Source: Beroe ovata (taxonomy: Eukaryota > Ctenophora > Nuda > Beroida > Beroidae). Taken from it: a stretch of 64,000 nucleotides of DNA. Made by a program: the position numbers and the translations under genes. Within the stretch, counting starts at the first letter, position 1. Every line of letters starts with the position of its first letter. Shown piece after piece: positions 29,942 to 40,399 of the stretch. The stretch covers positions 167,628 through 231,627 of the forward strand of contig CAMPET010000062.1 of the NCBI GenBank assembly GCA_946803715.1, given 5' to 3'. The notes below the pieces were generated by a model. That model was not told the DNA's origin and searched no databases. It was given only the letters and a program-made list of their open reading frames with translations.

Positions 29942-31396
29942 ATGTCGCACTACCGATCTACTATCAAATCACCTGTATCCAAGTCTACTCCAAAGTATAG
30001 CAGTTCACTGAGGAGGAGTGCCAGTTTTGGCAAATCAAAGAATGTTACATCATCCACATTAAACAAATCACTTGGATCTGCGGGCTTGGATCTTGCTACA
30101 GTGGAGAGTGAATATATCAAAAACTTGCAGCAGCAAGTTTATTTTTTGGAGTTAGAGGCTAACTTTTTAAGGGATCAGGCTAAGAAAGCTGATGTTCTTT
30201 CAAAGCATAGTGTAGCAGATGAAGCTAGTAAATGGAAACGCAGGCTGGCTGATGTTGAGGCTGAGCAAAATTCCTTGAAAAGTGAAATTCGTCGGAAGGA
30301 AATAGAAGCTGAAGCTGCTGAGCTTGAGAGGCGACAGTATGTAAAGGAGCTTAAGGCTTTGAAAGAAACAGCATCCCATGAGAAAGGTCACCTCTTGGAT
30401 GAACTTTCTTGCCTCAGACACAAACTGGACTCCTCCCAATTAGATGTTAGAAGGCTGCAGGTTCAGTTGGACACTGCTGAAGAGGGTAAAGCTGTTGAAA
30501 CTAGCAAAATTATTGATACTGAAAGTAGACTGGCTGTAGTGAGAGATCAACTAGATCGTACTCTTTCAACCAATAAGGAACTTCGTGGGGAGCTAGTTGA
30601 CAAAAAGCTTGAGATAAAGCAATTCAAACAGCAGCTCCAAGATCTTGAATCAAAATACTTGACCCAAGCAACTGAGTTAAAAGAAGCAGCTATCATTGAC
30701 ATGAGAGGTAAGCTTGCTGATATGCGTGTCCGTATGAGAGAACTTGAGATGACATCAGAACTTGATAAGAGCCTCAAAGAAAAGGCCCTTGAAGATTCAA
30801 ACAACTCCACAAAAACCTGTGCAGCCTTGAGGGAAGAAATCTATGACTTAAAAGCTCAGTTACAAAAAGAAAGGCAACTCTATGAAAAACAATCAGTTAA
30901 GAGGTCAATTGATGCAGATGAGATAGCTTCTCTTAAGTTCAAAGTCAAGTTGGTGCAAGATGAACTTGATGCTTCTAAAGAGACCATTGGAAAAGAAAAG
31001 AAACGATCCAAGGAATATCTGGCAAAGCTTGCAGAGACTGATGCTGATCTTTCTTCTAACAGGGCCAATGAAACCCTTCTTAGGAACAAATTAGCTGATA
31101 TGGAACTCACAAAAGATTCCAAATCCCAAGAAGTGGCATCTTTGCGTAAAGATAAAAACCTTCTCTTGGATCAAGTTATTGATTTGCAGGCAAAACTTGA
31201 TCTCAAAACATCTGAGGTATCCAACCTGAACAGTGAAATCGATTTCCTGAAATGCAAGGTTTCTGATCTGGCATCTGAAGCAAGACTTAACAAATCACTT
31301 GAAAGCAGGAGATGGGAGGATATTGAGCAAATGGCTGAGAAAATAAACCGATCATCATCACCACGTCCTAGATCCCCTTATAAAAATGCTATCTAA
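29942..31396 (+). CDS. Intronless coiled-coil protein, 484 residues
   Basis: Single exon. Residues 1-55 are basic and Ser/Thr-rich (KSPVSKSTPKYSSSLRRSAS). From about residue 56 (YIKNLQQQVYFLELEANFLR) to about 465 the sequence is an almost unbroken coiled coil with heptads rich in Leu, Lys and Glu, and it ends RSSSPRPRSPYKNAI. The first heptads resemble the start of intermediate-filament or ciliary coiled-coil rods, but I see no lamin tail, CaaX box or filament end motif, so I do not assign a family. A cytoskeletal, ciliary or centrosomal role is plausible inference. The gene is intronless while most neighbours are not, as is CEP131. An AATAAA lies 363 bp past the stop. Confidence 0.82.
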   Translation: MSHYRSTIKSPVSKSTPKYSSSLRRSASFGKSKNVTSSTLNKSLGSAGLDLATVESEYIKNLQQQVYFLELEANFLRDQAKKADVLSKHSVADEASKWKRRLADVEAEQNSLKSEIRRKEIEAEAAELERRQYVKELKALKETASHEKGHLLDELSCLRHKLDSSQLDVRRLQVQLDTAEEGKAVETSKIIDTESRLAVVRDQLDRTLSTNKELRGELVDKKLEIKQFKQQLQDLESKYLTQATELKEAAIIDMRGKLADMRVRMRELEMTSELDKSLKEKALEDSNNSTKTCAALREEIYDLKAQLQKERQLYEKQSVKRSIDADEIASLKFKVKLVQDELDASKETIGKEKKRSKEYLAKLAETDADLSSNRANETLLRNKLADMELTKDSKSQEVASLRKDKNLLLDQVIDLQAKLDLKTSEVSNLNSEIDFLKCKVSDLASEARLNKSLESRRWEDIEQMAEKINRSSSPRPRSPYKNAI

Positions 31397-32749
31397 ATAC
31401 TTCACAGACACTCAGTTAACCTTATTTCGAAACTACAACTATAATTTTGTGAATAATAGTATTTTATAGTCTATTGATATGATATGTACAGGATATGTGT
31501 CCATATTTTCAGAAGAATTACAAATTTGGACCTTCTTCTTGGAGTCTCAGAGATATAGACGCTTTCTTTTGCCTTGTTAATAGGATAAATATTAAATACC
31601 TTTCTACTCATTTAGTACAATGATAATGTTATGTTATCCATGCATCCATAGACTATGATATGCTCATTGCTCAAACATGCCCTTTTTAGGTTAAATTATT
31701 ATGACAGATTTTATTAATGTATAATGATGTAAATATATGATTTTAACCTACTGTAATCAATAAATCTATGTATATTGTATATTGTATATTGTATACTGTA
31801 TTTATAATTTATAACAAGTTACAAGAAATTATCTTCTAATTTCTATGATTTGTATCTACGACCTGTTATGACTTAATAATACCTGTGGTGTGATGGATTG
31901 GCCAATGTTGAAACGATTTAAACAACCTTAAATCATATCACAGGTATGAAAATGATAACTACAATATTAAATTATATCTCCTTATGATCAATAGGCCGTT
32001 TATGTTATGCTTATATCATAATATTATATGTGATATTTATGTAAAAGTTTGATTTTAATTAAATTACTGGTGTTATTTGCATCTTAGTGAGATCTTTGCA
32101 TCTTAACTACCAAGACTTTAGCTTATTATAATGAATTTATAATGAGCTTGACTACAATTTGACTGTATAACTGCTCCTCACTCTTCTTCTCTGACTAGGA
32201 TACCTCTCGGTTGCACAGTGACAACAAAGTCAACGACTCCTGAAAGTGAGTGATAGTTCATGAACTAGCCTTCCTCTTGATTATAGTTCTAAAATTGCGG
32301 CTCATAAATGATAAATCAATTGAAAGTCTGTGCTGTATTGATCGGGTTGGGCGCAATATCGATTCACTTCGGTTTCTCACAATTTGAGCCTCCTTCCAAT
32401 CTCAGTGTCAGTGTCAGATTATCAGACCATATCAGACTTAATCAGACATAATCAGAACTTACCAGAGTTCGAGCTTTAGCCATGGCTACAGCTTTTCACA
32501 GGCCACCAACATACTTAGTAGTTTTGCACATCTATGTAATATAGCAGATCATCAGAAAAATCAGATGGGATCTCGTTATCTCAGATATTCAGATTTTTCA
32601 GACATGTGGGTTCTGTAAGTATAGTGGAGAGATTTCAGGTGTATGATATTATGTGTGTAAAAGTGTAAATACTATATCGAAATTCATGAGCAAAGCAAGG
32701 TCTCAGGAAAATATCAATGCTAGTGACAACATATAATAATTCAGTGACC
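31397..32749. other. Spacer between coiled-coil gene and SR factor
   Basis: AT-rich. It contains a polyadenylation signal (31759), a TGTATATTG microsatellite (31767-31800), an inverted repeat near 31881-31946 (ATACCTGTGGTGTGAT against ATCATATCACAGGTAT) and a short ATCAGACATAATCAGA-type tandem (32410-32460). No exon recognised. Confidence 0.45.
31759..31764 (+). promoter_or_regulatory. Polyadenylation signal AATAAA for the coiled-coil gene
   Basis: Canonical AATAAA, 363 bp after the stop at 31396, followed within 40 bp by T/G-rich sequence (TGTATATTGTATATTG) suitable as a downstream element. Assignment is by position only. Confidence 0.5.
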
Positions 32750-34088
32750 ATGTCGCAGATCAAAATGCCTTTCCTCTACGTTGGTAACCTCGGCTTAGAC
32801 TACGACCAAGACGCTGTTGAGAAGGATTTCAACCACTTTGGAAGCGTGAGTCTGGCAATCACATACAGAATGAGAATTCACGATCATGAGGGGTTGGCTC
32901 GTCCTGTGGTAATGCTAACGTAAATCCCTGCCAGATACGAGAAAGCTGGCATTGGCCCACTTTCGGGTATTGCTTCTTTGAGTTCGACAGTCACAGAGAT
33001 GCCGAGGATGCCCTCAAGGAGATGAATGGGGCAAAATCAGCTGATGGTAATTGCAATTGAGTTGAATTGATTTTATGTTTATAGCACAATTACAGCGCAG
33101 TTACACTGCACAGGTAAAATTAATCTTGATGGGGTTGGAGTATGATCAGCCACTTTCATCATGTTACAATCTATTCCAGGAAAGTCGATGTCTGTCCAGT
33201 GGGCGCGTAGGCCGCGAAAGCATCTCCCATCGCGTGCTACAAGTAACGACAAGTGCTACGTGTGCAACCGATACGGTCACTTTGCTCGCGACTGTCCGGA
33301 TATCGGGACCGCCGGGTCCTCCTCCGGGCGGTCCCGGTCCCGGCGATCTCCGTACCGGAGGGATTACAGTCCACGGAGAAGATCGCGGACTCCACCACGG
33401 AGGGGGAGGAGCCGATCACCCTACTATAACACCTCCCGGAGGTGGGTAGAGGAGCTCAGCTAGATATGGGGAGTAGAGCAGGTCAAAGTGAGGGGGGAGT
33501 AGAGAAGTTCAGCTAGGGGGGGGGGAGTAGAGCAGGTCAAAGTGAGGGGGAGATAGACCCTGATTAAGTGAATTCATGAGATCTCTCTCATTTAGAAGTG
33601 AACCTCTCTCTCTCATTTCGGTTGTGTGTAATGTGTTCGAACTCAGTGCATGTTTTGTATTTAATGGCAGTTAACAGACTTATTTAAACCGATTAGAATG
33701 TTAGTACAAGTCATTTGGTGATTGTTTATTGTGGGCTAATTTATGATGATCTGGCAATGTTCCAGGTCGCCTGACAGGAGGTCATACGACAGGAGTGACA
33801 GGAGGTCTCGGTCACCCTATTCCCGGAGAGATAGAACTGAGAGGTGAGAACTATATGATATAGTATAGTGTGTGTGTGTGTGTGTGTGTATGACGTATGT
33901 ATCCTCCATCCCCTCTCNTGTGTGTGCGTCTGTGTGTGTGTGTGTGTGTACGCGAACTCTTCTTCTGACCTCTGGTGACTGGTCATCAACTTCACATTCT
34001 GACATACTACTCAGCTAGACATACAACTCATCCATGACTTATCTCCAGGAGTTATAGTCGCTCCCCAGACCGAAGATCGAGGTCATAG
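32750..34088 (+). CDS. SR splicing factor, RRM - CCHC knuckle - RS (SRSF7/9G8 type)
   Basis: Exons 32750-32845, 32935-33046, 33180-33441, 33766-33843 and 34049-34088 give 195 residues. The RRM covers about residues 5-82 with RNP2 FLYVGNLG and RNP1-like FGYCFFEF. A single zinc knuckle CYVCNRYGHFARDC (C-x2-C-x4-H-x4-C) follows, then an RS tail (SGRSRSRRSPYRRDYSPRRR through RRSRSPYSRRD to RSYSRSPDRRSRS). Domain order and size match SRSF7/9G8 and its invertebrate or plant RSZ relatives. These bind pre-mRNA enhancers and help mRNA export. The junction at 33441 is needed because reading through gives an early stop after RRWVEELS; that read-through would make a shorter isoform. An intron carries (GT)n with an N at 33918. 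Confidence 0.9.
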
Positions 34089-35892
34089 GATTGACACGTG
34101 ACAACAAGCCAACAACACTCAGCTGTTGTCATGGCAACAATGTGTTGTCATAGCTCCAGGCAGTGATAACTGACAACAAAGTGTCACAAGGACTGCAAAA
34201 TGTTCTTTTAATAGATAATTTACATTTTACTGGGTACATTTTGCTGGATAATATACATTTTAATGGACGATTCACGATTGAGTATCTATATTTTACGATG
34301 GAAGTAAAAACTAATTTTCATTTTTAACTAATTTTATCGCAAGACTGTTTTGCAGGACCGTTGTTCCACAGTGCACAATAATTGCATGTCAATTCTTTGA
34401 TTGACCACCGCTTCCTTCGTATACACAGTAAATTGTTTTGAAAACATATTTTTAAAAGAATCCAAGTGTTCTAGAATCTCTATTACTGCATCTGTTATTT
34501 TTTCATCTATAATCCTCGAGTTTCTATTGGAAAACACACGAATTTCATGATTCCGTTACCGTATTCAAACTATAGTAAGCAGAAATTTCCCACTGATCAA
34601 CTTATGCTCCAAGAGCTATTTATAATTTGAATGGAGACATTGAGTGCAATATCCACTGCAATCCAAATTGCTCTTTGCATGTGTGTGACGTGTGTGTGTG
34701 TAGCGACCTACTTAATGAGTATCGATCATGTTCACAGGATTGTAGCACGTTGGACAATTGCTGATCTCTATACACGTATGCATGTCACCACTCAGCACTC
34801 AATTGCTCTCTGAGTGTTCGTGCGGCAGCAGCAAAGAAATTTGGATAGTTTTCCTTCAACCTGATCATGAATTATCTACTACCGACTATAATATACCCAA
34901 TATATTCAATCTAACGATTAACATCTGTGTGTCTGGCATTATGAGGTACTGGAAATTTCCAATTTTGGGCTCGGAAACTTGATGATCATAACTCCTTGTA
35001 TAATTATAGACATGTATGCACAATCTTTGCAGCCGAACTGATGCAGACTGATGGTCGTTGTCCAATTACTGGCAAACATCCAATATTATCCATGTTCATA
35101 CAAATTTTGTTGAGGTTTGTCTTATGATTATAGTGATCGAGGCAGTGCTCTACTGAGATACTGTACAGAACTGCTGCATTGCAAATAAACGCAGTACTGA
35201 TATACTGCAGTCTGTATACAGTCTGTAGTCTGCATGGATTATAAATAGCCCGTTCAAAAACCCTAATATACACGGTACTTATGTATTTACCGTTCGGGCT
35301 AAGCTCCGATCCAAACACAAGGCACACACACATACAATCACACCAAGGTACACTCGGTTGCCAAGACGACATCAACAATGCCACCAGGTTGCAAGGTATC
35401 ACATTCCTCATTGGTTTGTGGTAGTGTCACGTGATCTATTAGTGAGTAGTCTATTGGCCTAATATCTCTCTTTGAATATGCTGGGAGGCTGTATGTTCCA
35501 GTTTGGTCCTATTACCTACCAAATACAGACACACGCTTGTTAATACAATGCATTATCTAGAGCTTGTCGCATGGCAACGACAACTCTCAGGTATCGCAAT
35601 GATTGGCTAGATTCCATCACGTGGTTAAAATCCGTCATTCTCATTGGTCGCCCCTTATTTCTACCATGCTTGCGTACTAATTGAAGACCATTCAAAATTA
35701 ATGTATGCTTCACTGATCACTCTTTCTACTGTATAATTTTACAACTCTCAACTGGAAACTACTGCATAGTGTAAACGGATAAATGGAAACACTGTACCTA
35801 TGCTGTGGTAGTAGCAGACTTCACTATAACTTCACTCAATCAATATACTCTATCTCAATTCTCGACATCATTCTTAGACGAATGATCGGGTT

Positions 35893-35948
<56 letters not shown>

Positions 35949-37837
35949 TGTGCGAGAGAGAGAAAGAGAGAGAGTGAGAGTGAGAGTAAGAGGGGGTGGG
36001 TGGGGNNNNNNNNNNNNNNNNNNNNNNNNNNNNNNNNNNNNNNNNNNNNNNNNNNNNNNTGTGTGTGTGTGTGTGTGTGTGTATTTGTATGCGTATGCGT
36101 ATGTGCCGTGAGCCACAATAATGCATCATGTAGCATCATGGAGGCACATCATATTATGTTCCACTGTTTCCCACTTTACCATACCTACATACTTGACTCA
36201 TCATTAGTAAGCTTTAAAGATGACTATTATAAGAGCTGAGGGATATCTGGAAAATGGAAACATATTATTCGACTATAGGTTGAATGTGTGTGTATGTGAG
36301 TGTATGTGTGTGTGTGTGTAAGTGGATTAACATAGTGCTAACTGGTGTTGTTATTTGTTGCCCTGGTAACCGTTATGGGATAAAATTACATGCTCCCCTT
36401 CACTCAATCATACCAGCATCTTTGGTTACCATAGAAACGCGTTCACCTGATAAAGTGGCGGCTATGTAATCAACAAATTAGGAAGAATGGTGAATTTGAA
36501 TGCGTTACCATGGACACTAATCATGCACTCATTGCTCAAATATTGTACAGTTCTGTGGTCGAGCCCTTGTCCTTTATTTAATATTGAAGTGTGTTTGAGC
36601 GCAGGGGGCATTAAGTGGAAATACCTCTTTGATTAGATAAAATTATTAATTCGTAGAGAAAATGAGGCTCTACAGAATTGTCGAGCTATTATCATGTAAA
36701 TGCTTGCCTATCATCAATTACCAATGAGGCTCTTATTGTTTTGATCCTATTTTCACAACTGAAACAGTGTGATGATCAAAGTTCAAACTTATGTTTTGCA
36801 CATCTTCGCATGAATGGCCCATGCAAATTTAAGCAGTATAAGTTAATCACAATACGTTTGAGTAGCCCCCATTCAAAAGTTGGCATACTGCCTTCGAGAG
36901 TCCTAATGGGACAATTATGCGTATTTTACTTCATTGGAACAAAAAGACTAGCCAATTTCGTCTTCGTTGATATAATGGTTCGCGCGTGAGTTCCCCGCGC
37001 GGCGCGCGCGCCCTCCTTCAAGCACGAAGATCGAATATAATCATCGTGCGTGTGACTTGACCAAATTTGCCACTGTGACACTTCGATAAACAGCAACTTG
37101 AACTCAATAATATTTTTGCAGTTATGACTTGTGTAGAAGGAATTAAACCCCACCTCTGAGCCCCACACAGTGCACACCCGTTCATGACAATTGCTACCGC
37201 AGGGGGATACACCCATTTGAGACACGCTTTTGACTTTTCGCATAACCCATCTTCTAATGACTCCACCATTTGCCATACTAGGGCATCGAGTGAGAATATA
37301 GGAGTCCTATATTATACGACCCTTATTTGAGTGTGGTAAAGATTGGTCAGATACCACCTGTCTATTGTTAAGTCAATGAATACCAACGTCTAACTATTGA
37401 CACTGAAGATGGAGTATAATTGGTCATGGTGTCATACTGCGAGCCATAGCATGAGAGGTCATCAAATGATAAAGCGGTGTGCATAATCCATTGCTAAAGG
37501 AATCGGCTCGCGATCCAGTTTATTGTCCTTTGTGATCGTGGATCCGGTTTTCCTTTATCATGATAGCAGCATTAGGCACAGCAAAGTAAAGATTTTATAA
37601 CCGCTCTATTATCCATTTGCCCCCGTTGTTAATTGTGAGACTGAGTAGTTGTCATTGTTTACGGTGTTTTTTATTGTTCTTACCCACGCACATGTCTGCT
37701 TTTATATATTGTCCTGTTTTTGCACATAAAATCAAGGACAACCTGGACATTGCTTCAGTTCACTTCTTTTCAAGCCGTTGCTGCTGCGAGACATGATAGT
37801 GGTAAAATTGGCATGATTCGATATATGTTGCGTTGAG
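34089..37837. other. 3.7-kb interval with no recognisable gene
   Basis: AT-rich sequence with (TG)n microsatellites at 35895-35943 and 36060-36082 around an N run (36006-36059), and another at 36286-36320. A CG-rich spot lies at 36979-37010 (CCCCGCGCGGCGCGCGCGCC). Short ORFs on the reverse strand at 35004-35411 and 36926-37276 show no domain, no splice logic and no similarity that I recognise. Promoter sequence for the secreted protein lies at the right end. Confidence 0.5.
35895..36085. repeat. (TG)n microsatellite interrupted by an assembly gap
   Basis: About 24 TG units at 35895-35943, then a GA-rich run (GAGAGAGAAAGAGAGAGAGTG) and (G)n-rich bases, then 54 Ns at 36006-36059, then more TG units to about 36082. 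The real length is unknown. Confidence 0.9.
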
Positions 37838-39487
37838 ATGTGGAAACGTATTTTAATTTGTGTTCTGTGTTCATACAGTACGCTTCTCTTGCCTGTCATT
37901 ATAGCTGTGACTAATGAAGGTATGTAACTTTGTCATGGCAATAATTTCACCAAATCCCGTCATGACTCAAGCCGACTAACAAATTGATCTACTATTTCAC
38001 CGATTGTAATATACCTCTCAAACCTAGTTAAAATTTCAGATCCAGGATTAGATTTTCTGCCAGTGCAGAGCCCCCCTGGACAAACCGATCTGAACGATAA
38101 TTGGAGACCGTACATCGTGTCACGGCTCGTTCCCACGAGTGTTGTTGACGACGGTGAAATCCCGGAAATAACTTCCTCTAACAATCTAGTCAGCATATCC
38201 ATGCTGGACAGTGAGGGAGAAATAGGGCACATAGATTTGGATGTCTCGAGTGGTGTGGTCAGCATAAGTCCCTGTATCGAGAATCTGCAGTTAACGCCAT
38301 TTTTGTGTCCCGATCCAAACACCCATAAAACCCGGGAAGCGGCTATTTTCATTGTCTATGGGTCCCAGGAGTTTGGCTTCAAGTGTGAATATATGCCAGC
38401 CAAGTTGGTACACATGGACGATGTTTGTTCCGGGGAGGATAAGACGTACTGGATGGAAAACAGAGTGACTCAGTTTGCTGTGAGGGATGAGGATACGTTC
38501 ACTGAGTTTGTAGCACCGTATAACGGAGGTATTATATCATGGATTAGGTGACTCTATTACTTATACCACCAACCATAACTTATACAATATACCGCCAATA
38601 CAAATACTGCAGTAACTTGTCTTTTGTTCATGGCTTCACTATGTCCCACTATACTCTTCCATGCAAATCCTTGAAAAATGCTAGTTTCACTACACTCATT
38701 CCAGGGTTAGATTTCCGACCGCTAATTAGCGGTGTAGCTGGGATAACCGAAATGACGTGGAGACCGCACATCACACTCAGGCGGTACCCGGTCTCGGTGA
38801 CATCTCGTGGTGACGAGATTGTCACGCCTATTTCCGCTGGTGTCGATGACATCATCAGCGTTACGATGCTGAATATCGATCTTGAGGAGGTAGGGAAGAT
38901 AACACTGGGAATGCACAGGGACAATAGATTTGTTAGCATATCTGGGTGCCTGGATAACTACAGGCCGGGGTTAGAATGTTCTGCTGATGAATACCAAGAT
39001 ATTCGCAACAAACTACTGAGTGCATCCATTTACATTGACTACAGTGTGATGAAGTTTGTGTTTACCTGTGATGGTAGTGCTAAATTTAGTACAGGATTCA
39101 TTATGGATACGGTATGCTCGGAGGAGAGCAAGGCTCATTGGATGAGTGAAGTTAACAGGGTAACACATTTCTATGTGACAGAGGAAGATACGTTCACAGG
39201 ATTTGTTGCACCCTACAACCCAGGTCACTATCAATCACGCCAGGTCACTAATAAGTCGTCACCGTAGGACGCACGTCACTAATCACTCAGTAATTGAATA
39301 GTAAGTTTGGAGCGTCCTTTGACATGTTCCAACACTGGCCATAACATGATTTCTATAATTGGTATCTGATCCTATAATCTTAAACATGAGCTTATAATTA
39401 TCCTACTTAGTAGGGCTGAAAACTTAGATATCTGACACATCAGGTGAAAGGCAAGTTCCTTTCAACCCCAATGAATGCTCCTCCTGA
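37838..39487 (+). CDS. Secreted protein with two homologous Cys-containing modules
   Basis: The first exon (37838-37919) encodes a signal peptide (MWKRILICVLCSYSTLLLPV..). Exon 2 (38040-38528) and exon 3 (38705-39223) each encode one ~165-residue module. A short terminal exon at 39444-39487 (GERQVPFNPNECSS, stop) fits in phase, giving about 377 residues; if exon 3 is read through instead, it stops at 39267. The modules align along their length: PGLDFLPV..WRPYIVSRL with GLDFRPLI..WRPHITLRR, DLDVSSGVVSISPCIENL with GMHRDNRFVSISGCLDNY, MDDVCSGEDKTYWM with MDTVCSEESKAHWM, and DEDTFTEFVAPYN with EEDTFTGFVAPYN. Each has four cysteines in similar positions. Both module exons are bounded by phase 1 introns. 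I do not recognise the domain; an extracellular ligand or structural role is inferred from the signal peptide. Confidence 0.72.
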
Positions 39488-40399
39488 AGGTGGCTTCGAT
39501 TTTGAGTTCTGAGAAAGAACTCAGCTTTGCAGTTCTAAGCCACTTTCGAAACGATATGAAACAAAGGTAGTCAGTAGTCGCTGGAATTGAACGTGATATT
39601 CTTGTGAGGTAATAAGGTATTTTGTAACAAGATAAAACTGCTGATATCAGTGAAATTTGTCCGTGACGTAATTTCATATCTATCCCAGGTGGTCTCAGCT
39701 GTTGGGAATAGGAACCGGGATACAATTGCGTCAGGGGCGTGGCCATCCACGAAGCCCGATCGCAAAGTGCATCAGTCCACTATTCAATAGACTATTCGAT
39801 GTCCACTATTCAATGTCCACTATTCAATGTCCACTATTCAATAGACTGCATAGGACAAGGACTCGCCACCAACAGTTTTTATAATAGTGAAATTTTACAA
39901 AGCAAATGAACGGTATAGCATTATATTTTTCCCAAAACCAAATGAGATTTGGTTGTTTTAGTCCGCAGCANATTTTATTGTTTCGCTACTCAAAATTATC
40001 GTCTTCATTGTGTGAAAAGTAAGTCAACTCAGAAAAGAAGTACGCTAAACTAGTGTAAACAGCCAGTAAGTACTATACTTACACATTAGTGTTTACACAA
40101 CCAGTGAGTACTCAGTTAAGTACTTACAATCAGCTCCTAGGACTCTGGAATACTTGACAAAGCCGAGTGAATTCTAAATAAGAGTCTGTTTTCCAAGCTG
40201 TAACTTTTCACTTTACCACTGAATTCCTTAGCATACCTGCAGTGAAAATTTTGACTAAGCAATGAAATCTGGTGACAATAAATAAGGTGATGACTAAATA
40301 ATGTGATGACTAAATAAGGTGATGACTAAATAAGGTGATGACTATATAAGGTGATGACTAAATAAGGTGTCTATTAAGCAGGTGATTCTGCATATTTAC
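39488..40399. other. Spacer containing short tandem repeats
   Basis: Contains a tandem CCACTATTCAATGT unit repeated about four times (39777-39845), an N at 39971, and about seven copies of TAAATAAGGTGATGAC at 40270-40375. The terminal exon of TTC39 should be in or left of this interval on the reverse strand, but I could not identify it. Confidence 0.5.

Noticed and set aside
35004-35411. Reverse-strand 135-codon open frame
   Set aside because: No domain, no recognisable similarity, no plausible splice partners and composition like the surrounding AT-rich spacer.
36926-37276. Overlapping reverse-strand frames of 116 and 83 codons
   Set aside because: Two different frames are open over the same bases, neither resembles a known domain, and no supporting splice signals were found.
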